A DNA stretch of 15,504 nt from CAURMH01 sp963525745 (GTDB lineage Bacteria; Pseudomonadota; Gammaproteobacteria; Enterobacterales; Pasteurellaceae). Below are positions 1 to 6,565 of the stretch, in pieces. Positions within the stretch are counted from its first letter, which is position 1; every line of letters begins with the position of its first letter. A model generated the notes under the pieces. It did no database searches and was not told the DNA's origin. It worked only from the letters and a program-made list of their open reading frames with translations. The stretch covers positions 1 through 15,504 of the forward strand of contig CAURMH010000039.1 of the NCBI GenBank assembly GCA_963525745.1, read 5' to 3'. A program made the position numbers and the translations under genes.

Positions 1-56
1 TTGTCTGTTGAGCGTAGTTTCTAGCCAAATGCGTTGAAAATCCATGCGAAAAAATG

Positions 57-90
57 ACCGCACTTTTGCATATCTTGCTCAAAGTGCGGT
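57..90. terminator. Inverted uptake-sequence pair, likely bidirectional terminator
   Basis: ACCGCACTTT (57-66) and AAAGTGCGGT (81-90) form a perfect 10-bp stem with a 14-base loop. T-rich runs follow on both strands, so it can end the minus-strand gene finishing at 108. It may also end a plus-strand gene lying mostly left of the window; open frames running in from base 1 stop at about 24 or 37, and I cannot identify them. Both arms are Haemophilus-type DNA uptake sequences, which in Pasteurellaceae are commonly paired as terminators. Confidence 0.75.
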
Positions 91-107
91 TTATTTTTAA
101 TGTGTTT

Positions 108-890
108 TTACTTTTCGCTAGCATCACCAGTCAACAGTGCAATTTCCTGTTTTAGTGCATAAGGCATATGCCGTGGGCCGCGTACGGCAGTGACACCGAA
201 TTGAGCCATTTTCGCGCGTGGAATGAGATTTTTATCATATTCTTTCAAGCAACGAATTTTCATCACCCGCTTCACCCGTAAATCATCCGTGCGTTTTTGC
301 CGATACGGAATGTTTACCTCCAACACCAAGCATTTATAGCGAATAGCCCCCGTAGGTTCAGTGACGTACATATACACAATATCATCTACCGCAATATTGT
401 TACTCTGCTTCCAGTAAATTTCTCCGCCTTCACGCAAGTCTTTCTCCACATCGTAATATTTGGGGTTGGCCGGCACGATCCATTCTGTATAACGCACGAT
501 CCCCAGTTGCTTCTTCACTTGTCGTGTAGCGGTCAGATCAAAACTGGCATTTAATAAAAACAATATAGTGTCTTTTTCTACGGAGCCATCTAACAACACC
601 GTCAGCCAATGATTTTTATTCATGTGATACGCCGGTAGGAAACCTGCTTGCGGCAAAAATACGCTCCGCATTTCAGGGGAACATTTCACGTTCATCACCG
701 CCAATTTTCCTGTGCCACTCAGCCCTAATGAGGCTTTTTCCACGTTCATCAGAATGGCATACCATTTACGGTTATCCTGATGGCGTAACACGGCATAATC
801 CGGGTAGGACTTCCAAAGATATTCGGGCTGAGTGCCGTATCGTTTCAAGACATAATCGAATACCTGTTTAGCTAAATCTTGTTTTGCCAT
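108..890 (-). CDS. MmcQ/YjbR family protein with a C-terminal PUA/EVE-like domain
   Basis: The 260-residue product has two parts. Residues 1 to about 120 match the YjbR/MmcQ fold: GTQPEYLW near 19-26, the KWYAILMNV strand at 42-50, VKCSPE at 68-73, PAYHMNKNHWLTV at 86-98 and LLDGSV at 99-104. Stand-alone YjbR proteins are about 118 residues, so the last 140 are extra. That part (TEWIVPANPKYYDVE at 135-149, WKQSNNIAVDDIVYMYV at 160-176, then KCLVLEVNIP) resembles PUA-superfamily EVE/ASCH domains, which often bind nucleic acids or modified bases; this is inferred from pattern only. The start is firm: GGAGG lies about 6 bases before ATG 890. No catalytic role is known to me. The gene appears monocistronic, with the uptake-sequence hairpin at 57-90 just beyond its stop. 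Confidence 0.85.
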   Translation of the reverse strand: MAKQDLAKQVFDYVLKRYGTQPEYLWKSYPDYAVLRHQDNRKWYAILMNVEKASLGLSGTGKLAVMNVKCSPEMRSVFLPQAGFLPAYHMNKNHWLTVLLDGSVEKDTILFLLNASFDLTATRQVKKQLGIVRYTEWIVPANPKYYDVEKDLREGGEIYWKQSNNIAVDDIVYMYVTEPTGAIRYKCLVLEVNIPYRQKRTDDLRVKRVMKIRCLKEYDKNLIPRAKMAQFGVTAVRGPRHMPYALKQEIALLTGDASEK

Positions 891-977
891 GTTAACCTCC
901 TGTTTATTGCAGTGGTTTTATTCTACGCTGAAAATGGGCCGATGTTCGATAAAAATGCCGATAAAGCCGCCCTGCCA

Positions 978-1103
978 AAATAGCACCGCATTGAAGCCGC
1001 TTTATCTGCCCCCCCAATGCGGTGCTATTTGGAGACTTCAATCCGGTGCTGTTTGGAGACTTCAATGCGGTGCCATTTCAGTAGTTCAATGCGCACCTGT
1101 TTT
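978..1103. repeat. 24-base tandem repeats plus an inverted copy
   Basis: Three full copies of a 24-base unit (1015-1038, 1039-1062, 1063-1086) and a partial fourth (1087-1103) lie head to tail. Each begins CAATGCGGTGCTATTT or a near variant and the first two end GGAGACTT. The first 16 bases of the unit also occur inverted at 978-993, so 978-993 and 1015-1030 form a perfect 16-bp stem with a 21-base loop. The block lies between the znuA terminator and the start of the YjbR-family gene. The core is not the uptake sequence. Function unknown. Confidence 0.8.
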
Positions 1104-1123
1104 CCTTCTTTACATCATCCCAC

Positions 1124-1150
1124 AAAAAATGGCGGATAAAATCCGCCATT
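1124..1150 (-). terminator. Rho-independent terminator of znuA
   Basis: AATGGCGGAT (1128-1137) and ATCCGCCATT (1141-1150) form a 10-bp stem with an AAA loop. On the minus strand this is followed by six T residues (complement of 1124-1129). It lies about 20 bases past the znuA stop. Confidence 0.85.
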
Positions 1151-1170
1151 CTTAAAAATCACCAATAAAA

Positions 1171-2142
1171 CTATTTTGCTAAACATTGCGCATAGCTTTC
1201 CGCCGTCGCCTGCAAGAAATTCGCATAAGATCCCGCACCTAGCGCCACGCTATCACCAATCGGATCAAGTTTCCCGACATTCACTTTGGTGCTTTGCGCA
1301 AGAGATTCAATCACTTTCGGCGTAAATTGCGGTTCGGCGAAAAGGCAGTTTACGCGATGCTCTTCGATTTCCTCTTTAATGTGCGCAATCGTTTTCGCGC
1401 CGGGGGCGACAAGCGGGTTAATGGTGAAATAGCCGCTTTGTTTTAAGCCGTAGGCATCATTGAAATAACCGTAGGCATCATGAAAAACAAAAAAGCCTTT
1501 ATCGGCAAAGGGTGCAAGTTGCGCTTTAATTTTATCGCTTTGTTCTGCCAATGTACGGTTGAAATTCGCTAAATTTTGTGCAATGAGCGCTTTTTTATCG
1601 GGGAACTGCTCGGTTAATTTATCCGCGACTTTTTGCGCCACGATTTGGCTAATTGCCGGCGAATACCACACATGCCAATTGGTGGTTAACCCTTCATCAC
1701 CGTGATCATGATGATGTTCATGCTCGTGCTCGTGTTTATGTTCATGCTTATGTTCGTGCTTATGAGCATGCTCGCCTTCTTCATGAAAATGTTCGTGGTG
1801 GGCTTTCGTTAATAATGGTTCCACATCCGCCAAATCAGCAATAGTAATCACTTTTTTGCGATCGATTTGGCTCACCGGTTTATCCAAGAACGAATCAATA
1901 TCTTCGCCCACCCAAAGTACCAGATCAGCCGCTTTCACTTTTTGAATATCGGACAATTTCAAGCTGTAATCATGCGGCGATGCGCCGGCCGGAACTAAAA
2001 CTTGGGTGTCGGTTACACCGTCGGCGATGGAAGACGCAATAAAGCCAAGAGGCTTGACGGAAGCCAATACTTCGGCATTTGCCAACATCGGCAAAGCCAA
2101 AAGTGCAGTAGAAATTGCACTGATTTTTAATGCTGTTTTCAT
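1171..2142 (-). CDS. znuA: Periplasmic zinc-binding protein of the ZnuABC transporter
   Basis: This 323-residue protein is the zinc-capturing subunit of the high-affinity Zn(II) ABC importer. A Sec signal peptide occupies residues 1-23 and ends LANA. Metal-site histidines are recognisable at H57 (ASPHDYSL), H157 (NWHVW) and H221 (FVFHDAYGYF). C266 and C320 match the disulfide pair of E. coli ZnuA. Residues 115-147 form the His-rich loop of this family, with 17 histidines in 33 residues, mostly alternating with Glu or Lys; the DNA beneath carries 12-base repeats (1736-1771). ATG 2142 is preceded by AGGA. znuB and znuC are not in the window, which is common in Pasteurellaceae, so the partner genes should lie elsewhere. 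A palindrome just upstream (2161-2177) could be a Fur-family operator. Confidence 0.96.
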   Translation of the reverse strand: MKTALKISAISTALLALPMLANAEVLASVKPLGFIASSIADGVTDTQVLVPAGASPHDYSLKLSDIQKVKAADLVLWVGEDIDSFLDKPVSQIDRKKVITIADLADVEPLLTKAHHEHFHEEGEHAHKHEHKHEHKHEHEHEHHHDHGDEGLTTNWHVWYSPAISQIVAQKVADKLTEQFPDKKALIAQNLANFNRTLAEQSDKIKAQLAPFADKGFFVFHDAYGYFNDAYGLKQSGYFTINPLVAPGAKTIAHIKEEIEEHRVNCLFAEPQFTPKVIESLAQSTKVNVGKLDPIGDSVALGAGSYANFLQATAESYAQCLAK

Positions 2143-2160
2143 TTTGTATCCTAACTTTAG

Positions 2161-2177
2161 TTGTGAATAATTCTCAA
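2161..2177 (-). promoter_or_regulatory. Candidate Fur/Zur-family operator upstream of znuA
   Basis: TTGTGAATAATTCTCAA is a near-perfect palindrome around base 2169, with only the T/T positions not pairing. It lies 18 bases before the znuA start. The 7-1-7 core matches 11 of 14 positions of the usual Fur-box consensus; the match to the gamma-proteobacterial Zur box is poorer. Zur control of znuA is well established in relatives, so this is the best local candidate, but the site assignment is inferred. Confidence 0.4.
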
Positions 2178-2557
2178 ATAGGCGTAAAAGACTACGCTTT
2201 TTTAACTAAATTGCAATGATTTTATGGAAAGATTTGATGAGACTTTTTCATTAAAAAACGAATTAAATTTCATAAAAAAGAAAATTTGCCGATCTGTTTC
2301 CAATAGAGCTGGAGAAAAATATTGCCAAAAAAACACTATTCATGGACGTATTTCAAGAATTCGTTTCTTATTGAACTTAAGATAAAAATAACTTTCAAGA
2401 GGAGAGAATTATAGGCCGCTATTTAACTTATTGATTAATGGCGGGATTTGTTCTTCCCTATTTATGTTTTCTACGAAATAGTTTATTGTTATTAGCTGAA
2501 GGCCTATGATAGGCTACACGCAGCATAAAAGACGGCATTTTAATATGGGGGATAAAA
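2178..2557. other. AT-rich intergenic region between znuA and the lipoprotein gene
   Basis: About 380 bases separate two divergent genes and hold no convincing gene. A possible minus-strand znuA promoter is TTGCAA and TAGTCT 16 bases apart, just upstream of the palindrome. On the plus side a small perfect palindrome, GCCTATGATAGGC (2502-2514), contains TATGAT, which could be the -10 of the lipoprotein gene; its -35 (TTTATT, 2482-2487, 17-base spacer) is weak. No RNA gene is recognised. Confidence 0.4.
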
Positions 2558-3130
2558 ATGAATATAATGAGCCGACATTTGCATATTTTTCACAGGTTCA
2601 AACAACCTAAGTATCCTGCCTTTAGCGTCCCAAAATGCTTGATGAAAAACGTAAAAGCATTACTCTTCGGTCTCTGTTCCACCTTACTAATCGCCTGTGC
2701 TACTCCGCGCGAACCGCTTCCCGAGCCTTATGTGGCTGTCAAAGGAAAACCCTATTATTGGGAAATCAATGGAGATCATGTCTTTAACTGTTTCATCATC
2801 GGAGCTACAAAAGGGCATGGATACAAAATAAAGAACGATCCGTGTCGATTTGTGCACGACGGCAATTTCAGTGAAATCGACTTAAAAGGTGTCGGCTTTT
2901 ATTTGGATGGTTCGGTTATCGTAGAATCTGCTGTCCCGCTGTTTGGTCCTTTCGGTCCGATATCTTCGTACGATAAAAGGATAACCTTCCCCATCGTTAT
3001 TCACGTGGTTGAACCAAACGATCCTATGTTGCAGAAAAAATGCAGTCGGGTGGATTATAGCCAACTGGATACAGACTACGATTATCCGAAAAACGCCGTA
3101 GCTTACGATTGTAGCCCAAATCGTCGTTAA
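2558..3130 (+). CDS. Hypothetical lipoprotein
   Basis: I do not recognise the family. The frame contains a classic lipoprotein signal, MKNVKALLFGLCSTLLIAC, with lipobox LIAC and acylated Cys, but it begins at the internal Met of 2642, 28 codons after the first ATG. The ribosome-binding signal (GGGGGA, 2547-2552) favours ATG 2558, while nothing comparable precedes 2642. Either the protein has an unusual N-terminal extension of 28 residues rich in His, Lys and Arg, or translation really starts at 2642. The mature part is about 140 residues, with four Cys after the lipid Cys (FNCF, DPCRF, KKCSR, YDCSP) that could form disulfides, and a Gly/Pro-rich LFGPFGPISS segment. It is probably anchored in the outer or inner membrane. 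Transcription likely ends at the hairpin 3226-3262. Confidence 0.75.
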   Translation: MNIMSRHLHIFHRFKQPKYPAFSVPKCLMKNVKALLFGLCSTLLIACATPREPLPEPYVAVKGKPYYWEINGDHVFNCFIIGATKGHGYKIKNDPCRFVHDGNFSEIDLKGVGFYLDGSVIVESAVPLFGPFGPISSYDKRITFPIVIHVVEPNDPMLQKKCSRVDYSQLDTDYDYPKNAVAYDCSPNRR

Positions 3131-3161
3131 CTTTTTTGGGGGCATAGAAGGAGTAAAAAAT

Positions 3162-3197
3162 ATGTATAAACCCGATTTTTCTTCTTCGACGCTGTGA
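3162..3197 (+). CDS. Possible 11-codon ORF with a strong ribosome-binding site
   Basis: AAGGAG at 3148-3153 is followed eight bases later by ATG and eleven codons (MYKPDFSSSTL) to TGA. It lies between the lipoprotein stop and its terminator, so it would be co-transcribed. It may be the head of a decayed gene, a small peptide gene or chance. No homology is claimed. Confidence 0.2.
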   Translation: MYKPDFSSSTL

Positions 3198-3225
3198 CAA
3201 GCCAATGTTCAAAAACAGCGTTTTG

Positions 3226-3262
3226 TGACCGCACTTTATGTTGAAGTGCGGTCATTTTTTTT
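3226..3262 (+). terminator. Uptake-sequence terminator after the lipoprotein gene
   Basis: TGACCGCACTT (3226-3236) and AAGTGCGGTCA (3244-3254) form a perfect 11-bp stem with a 7-base loop, followed by eight T residues on the plus strand. The minus-strand side lacks a good T run, so it mainly serves the plus-strand gene, though loiP also ends close by at 3286. Confidence 0.85.
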
Positions 3263-3285
3263 AGATTTATGATGTTTGATAGAAA

Positions 3286-4056
3286 TTAATGTTGAGCGGT
3301 TTTATAGATTTCCATAGCTTGCGGTAACAAACGTTGTAAGTTTTCTCTACGTGATTCGTCGCTCGGGTGAGTGGAGGCTAAAACGTCCAAAATGCCTTGG
3401 GAGCCGCCGGACGCTTTGGCCATTTTTTCCCATAATCCCGGCGCGGCTTGTGGATTATAACCGGAGCGCGCCATCAACATTAAACCGACTTCATCGGCCT
3501 CGGTTTCGGCACTGCGAGAATAAGGTTTATCCAACGCCCAATCTTTTGTCAGCGCGACGACTTCGGAAGTATCGATGCCGGTCGCTGCAGAAAGTGCGAT
3601 GTTACCGACATTGGCAATAATATTGGTAAAGACGTCTAAATTGGCTTGTTTTTTACCATGTTCTTGCAATGCATGCGCCATTTCGTGTCCCATGACCGTT
3701 GCAATTTCATCGTCGGTAAGGCGTAGCGTATCCACTAAGCCGGTATAAAACGCCATTTTACCGCCCGGCATTGCCCATGCATTTAATTCTTTTGATTTAA
3801 TTACATTAATTTGCCAGTTAAATCTTTGTCCCGTTTTATTTTCGCTATTCGCGTAAGGTACCATTTTGTTAAAAATTTTATGCACTCTTTTTGATGTGGC
3901 GGAAGTCGAATCGATAACGCCCTGCGCTCTGGCTTTATTCATTGCTTGTAAATAGCTGCTCGCCGCTTCTTGATTAATTGAAGCGGAACTGGCGCAACCG
4001 TTGATAATGGCACCGCTCATCAGAATGAAAAGAAGCGTTTTAAATTGTTTTTTCAC
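3286..4056 (-). CDS. loiP: M48 family metallopeptidase lipoprotein, LoiP/YggG type
   Basis: The 256-residue product is a zinc endopeptidase of family M48. In E. coli LoiP is an outer-membrane lipoprotein that degrades envelope proteins. The lipoprotein signal ends in I-N-G-C with acylated C21. The zinc motif HEMAH is at 124-128 and the third ligand is likely E184 in SRSAETEAD. GTG 4056 is chosen as start: AAGGA lies about 8 bases upstream, the signal peptide then starts directly (KKQFKTLLF), and the length matches E. coli LoiP (252). The ATG fifteen bases earlier has no ribosome-binding site. The gene is divergent from mtr, with about 140 bases between the starts. Confidence 0.92.
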   Translation of the reverse strand: MKKQFKTLLFILMSGAIINGCASSASINQEAASSYLQAMNKARAQGVIDSTSATSKRVHKIFNKMVPYANSENKTGQRFNWQINVIKSKELNAWAMPGGKMAFYTGLVDTLRLTDDEIATVMGHEMAHALQEHGKKQANLDVFTNIIANVGNIALSAATGIDTSEVVALTKDWALDKPYSRSAETEADEVGLMLMARSGYNPQAAPGLWEKMAKASGGSQGILDVLASTHPSDESRRENLQRLLPQAMEIYKTAQH

Positions 4057-4104
4057 GATAAATTCCTTCATTAGGGAGAAAATAGAGAGAAAAGTTGAGC
4101 AGAC

Positions 4105-4134
4105 ATTATAATCAACTTGGATAAAAAATGTCGA
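4105..4134 (-). promoter_or_regulatory. Candidate loiP promoter
   Basis: On the minus strand TCGACA (4134-4129) and TATAAT (4110-4105) are separated by 18 bases, about 50 bases upstream of GTG 4056. The -10 is consensus and the -35 matches 5 of 6. Confidence 0.5.
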
Positions 4135-4144
4135 GCGATAAAGA

Positions 4145-4172
4145 TTGAGTTTTTCATTTGCACTACTATAAT
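4145..4172 (+). promoter_or_regulatory. mtr promoter
   Basis: TTGAGT (4145-4150) and a consensus TATAAT (4167-4172) are 16 bases apart. Transcription would begin near 4179, leaving a leader of about 20 bases before ATG 4200. The -10 box lies inside the inverted repeat 4156-4181. Confidence 0.7.
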
Positions 4173-4181
4173 AGTGCAAAT
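4156..4181. promoter_or_regulatory. Candidate TrpR operator over the mtr -10 box
   Basis: ATTTGCACTA (4156-4165) and TAGTGCAAAT (4172-4181) are perfect inverted repeats around a 6-base centre. The ACTA-N6-TAGT core has exactly the geometry of the E. coli TrpR operator, and 12 of the 18 central bases match the symmetrical trp operator. Because mtr is a known TrpR target in E. coli, tryptophan-dependent repression is the natural reading. The loiP start is over 100 bases away, so control is probably aimed at mtr. Confidence 0.6.
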
Positions 4182-4199
4182 TTCGATATGGGACTTATC

Positions 4200-5456
4200 A
4201 TGAACAAACCACATTTTCCTTCTCTATTCGGCGGCGCGATGATTATTGCCGGCACGGCGATTGGCGCCGGTATGCTGGCCAATCCGACTTCCACGGCAGG
4301 CGTTTGGTTCACCGGCTCGGTTTTGGCGTTGATTTACACATGGTTTTGCATGACAACATCAGGGCTGATGCTTCTGGAAGCTAATCTGCATTATCCCACC
4401 GGCGCCAGTTTTGACACGATCGTGAAGGATTTACTCGGCCGCGGCTGGAATTTTATCAATGGTTTATCCGTCGCCTTTGTCTTATATATTCTGACTTACG
4501 CCTACATTACCTCCGGCGGCGGAATCACACAAACCCTGCTAAATCAGGCCTTCAGCACAAGCGAAAGTGCGGTCGATATCGGGCGCACTTTCGGTTCATT
4601 GATTTTTTGTTTGATTTTAGCCGCCTTTGTGTGGTTTTCAACACGTGCGGTTGACCGCTTCACCACGTTATTAATCGGCGGTATGGTTATTGCCTTTTTT
4701 CTCTCCACGGCAGGATTGCTCGGCTCAATTCAAGCCGAGATATTATTCGATACGATTGCGCAAGACGAGCAACAATATTTTCCTTATTTATTGACCGCAC
4801 TTCCGGTTTGTTTGGTCTCTTTCGGATTTCACGGCAATGTTCCAAGCTTAGTGAAATACTATCATCGCGACGGCAAACGTGTGATGAAATCTATCTTTAT
4901 TGGCACGAGCATTGCGTTAATGATCTATATTTTGTGGCAATTAGCCATTCAGGGAAATTTACCACGCGCGGAGTTTGCGCCAATCATTGAAAAAGGCGGC
5001 GACGTTTCAGCGTTGTTAGAAGCATTACATCAATATATCGAAACGGATTATATTGCCGTCCTATTGAATTTCTTCGCTTATATGGCGATTGCCAGCTCGT
5101 TTTTGGGCGTGAGTTTAGGTTTGTTTGATTACATCGCCGATTTATTCAAATTCGATGATAGCTTATCCGGTCGCAGTAAAACCACGCTTATCACATTTTT
5201 ACCGCCGCTTTTACTCAGCCTTCAATTTCCTTATGGCTTTGTCGTGGCTATCGGCTACGCGGGCTTGGCCGCCACATTGTGGGCGGCGATTGTGCCGGCA
5301 TTATTAGTACGCGCCAGCCGTCGTAAATTTACCCATGCCGACTATAAAGTCTATGGCGGCAATTTTATGATTGGTTTTATTATTTTATTTGGCGTGTTAA
5401 ATGTTGTGGCGCAAATCGGCGTAAATTTAGGCTGGTTCCCGAGTTTTAACGGATAA
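4200..5456 (+). CDS. mtr: Tryptophan-specific permease Mtr
   Basis: This 418-residue inner-membrane protein belongs to the aromatic amino acid permease (HAAAP) family and imports tryptophan with protons. It aligns along its length with E. coli Mtr (414 residues): IIAGTAIGAGML near the start, FTGSVLALIYTWFCM, LEANLHYPTGASFDTIVKDL, FVLYILTYAYI, SFGFHGNVPSLVKYY, SSFLGVSLGLFDYIADLF and GYAGLAATLWAAIVPALL. These features separate it from TyrP. The alternating hydrophobic stretches fit about 11 membrane helices. ATG 4200 is chosen over 4158 or 4188 because the promoter places the transcript start near 4179. The frame contains two uptake sequences (4565, 4794). No terminator is visible before the methyltransferase 71 bases downstream. 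Confidence 0.95.
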   Translation: MNKPHFPSLFGGAMIIAGTAIGAGMLANPTSTAGVWFTGSVLALIYTWFCMTTSGLMLLEANLHYPTGASFDTIVKDLLGRGWNFINGLSVAFVLYILTYAYITSGGGITQTLLNQAFSTSESAVDIGRTFGSLIFCLILAAFVWFSTRAVDRFTTLLIGGMVIAFFLSTAGLLGSIQAEILFDTIAQDEQQYFPYLLTALPVCLVSFGFHGNVPSLVKYYHRDGKRVMKSIFIGTSIALMIYILWQLAIQGNLPRAEFAPIIEKGGDVSALLEALHQYIETDYIAVLLNFFAYMAIASSFLGVSLGLFDYIADLFKFDDSLSGRSKTTLITFLPPLLLSLQFPYGFVVAIGYAGLAATLWAAIVPALLVRASRRKFTHADYKVYGGNFMIGFIILFGVLNVVAQIGVNLGWFPSFNG

Positions 5457-5527
5457 TTCAGTCGTCGATGTGCGGATTTTAAGGTAAATCGAACCGAATA
5501 GGAAATTGATATTACGAAGAGAAAGCG

Positions 5528-6325
5528 ATGGCGGAAAAAAAGAGTGTTTACGATCGTGCCGATTTTTTTACTTTATATCAAAAACTTCGCGCCAATCCGT
5601 TGAGTTTGAATGAAATTGTGGAAAAGCCGACGATGCTGGCGCTGTTGCCCGATTTAAACCGGAAAAAGCTCTTAGATTTGGGGTGCGGGACGGGCGAACA
5701 TTTAGCGCTTTACCTAGAACGCGGTGCACAATTTGTTGTGGGGCTGGATTTGTCTTCAGCAATGTTAAAACAGGCAGAAGCGAATTTACAAAAGTGCGGT
5801 CAATTTTCGTCGCGTTTTATGTTACATCAATGGGCAATGGAAGAATTATCGCAGCTGCCGGAAAGCGGCTTTGATCTGATTACCGCTTCTTTCGCATTTC
5901 ATTATGTGAAAGATTTTCCTGCGTTGCTTAAACAAATCGCCGAAAAATTAGTCGATGACGGTTTATTAATTTTTTCTCAAGAACATCCCGTGACGACTTG
6001 CCATAAATCAGGCGAACGTTGGGAAAAAGACGCGGATAAGCGACAAATGGCTTATCGATTAACGTATTATCGCGACGAAGGCGTGCGAGAGCGGAACTGG
6101 TTTAAACAGCCCTTCAAAACTTATCATCGCACTTTTGCCACGATTATAAATAATTTAGTTGATGCTGGGTTTACAATTGAACGCTTAGAAGAACCCATGC
6201 TTGTCGATCAAACGCAATGGCATAGCGAATTTAAAGATTTGCAACATCGCCCCGTCTTGCTTTTTGTTAAGGCGAGAAAAAATAAAAAACGCTTGCGTCC
6301 ATCATGGCTTTGCAGTAATTTGTAA
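5528..6325 (+). CDS. Class I SAM-dependent methyltransferase
   Basis: The 265-residue product has a Rossmann-type methyltransferase fold. Motif I, LLDLGCGTGEH, is at 48-58; the acidic end of the second strand, VVGLDLS, at 70-76; FDLITASFAFHYVKD at 115-129; and LVDDGLLIFSQEHPV at 141-155. The C-terminal half (KTYHRTFATIINNLVDAGF, then ERLEEPM) resembles small-molecule methyltransferases of the UbiE/BioC-like group. Substrate cannot be told. ATG 5528 has only a weak GAAGAG ribosome site. The last dozen residues (RLRPSWLCSNL) are encoded by DNA that also contains the likely promoter of the his leader, so the tail may be non-conserved. Confidence 0.85.
   Translation: MAEKKSVYDRADFFTLYQKLRANPLSLNEIVEKPTMLALLPDLNRKKLLDLGCGTGEHLALYLERGAQFVVGLDLSSAMLKQAEANLQKCGQFSSRFMLHQWAMEELSQLPESGFDLITASFAFHYVKDFPALLKQIAEKLVDDGLLIFSQEHPVTTCHKSGERWEKDADKRQMAYRLTYYRDEGVRERNWFKQPFKTYHRTFATIINNLVDAGFTIERLEEPMLVDQTQWHSEFKDLQHRPVLLFVKARKNKKRLRPSWLCSNL
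6293..6321 (+). promoter_or_regulatory. Candidate promoter of the his leader
   Basis: TTGCGT (6293-6298) and TAATTT (6316-6321) lie 17 bases apart, inside the 3' end of the methyltransferase gene. Initiation near 6328 would put the leader peptide start about 20 bases into the transcript, a usual arrangement for attenuated operons. Both boxes are imperfect. Confidence 0.4.
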
Positions 6326-6347
6326 AGCGTCAACAGGAGTAAACTCA

Positions 6348-6392
6348 ATGAATTTCGACCGCACTTTTTATCATTCGCACCATCGTCCCTAA
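6348..6392 (+). CDS. hisL: His operon leader peptide
   Basis: A 14-codon ORF, MNFDRTFYHSHHRP, has a strong AGGAG site (6335-6339) eight bases before ATG and three His codons near its end (H9, H11, H12). It is followed at once by mutually exclusive hairpins ending in a terminator and then by hisD. This is the classical histidine attenuator, where ribosome stalling at His codons permits readthrough. The His run is short compared with the seven consecutive codons of E. coli HisL. Codons 4-7 carry a complete inverse uptake sequence (6358-6366). Confidence 0.85.
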   Translation: MNFDRTFYHSHHRP

Positions 6393-6393
6393 T

Positions 6394-6499
6394 TTATCTT
6401 TTAGGCGCCGGGTGTCGCTTGGAAGATAAGTTTCCGAGTGAATAAATGCGGCGGCAACCAATTTAATCACTCTCGGAAGTAAAACGCCGGGAGTTTTTT
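6394..6499 (+). promoter_or_regulatory. Histidine transcription attenuator
   Basis: Three alternative pairings can be drawn. TTATCTT (6394-6400), just past the leader stop, pairs with AAGATAA (6423-6429) as the 1:2 pause hairpin. TTCCGAG and TGA near 6432-6441 pair with the CTCGGAA-type segment near 6466-6478 as the antiterminator. ACTCTCGG (6469-6476) pairs with CCGGGAGT (6487-6494) as the terminator. The antiterminator and terminator share 6469-6476, so they exclude each other. Confidence 0.8.
6469..6499 (+). terminator. Attenuator terminator hairpin before hisD
   Basis: An 8-bp stem (6469-6476 with 6487-6494, one G-U pair) and a 10-base loop are followed by a run of six T residues (6494-6499). 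It sits 66 bases before the hisD start. Confidence 0.85.
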
Positions 6500-6565
6500 A
6501 TCACCTAAAATCCGTCGTTAAACAGAATAATTATTTTAAATTCAATCAATGACAAGGAGAAGCCC

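Noticed and set aside
1015..1103. Repeats considered as a CRISPR array
   Set aside because: Units are directly adjacent with no spacers, copies are degenerate and no cas genes are present.
889..1155. 88-codon plus-strand ORF over the 24-base repeats
   Set aside because: It exists because the repeat unit is a multiple of three; no ribosome site, and the protein is only repeat translation.
2182..2203. GCGTA/TACGC hairpin followed by six T on the plus strand
   Set aside because: Only five pairs, and no plus-strand gene upstream for it to terminate.
2438..2509. 23-codon hydrophobic ORF before the lipoprotein gene
   Set aside because: No ribosome-binding site and it overlaps the probable promoter.
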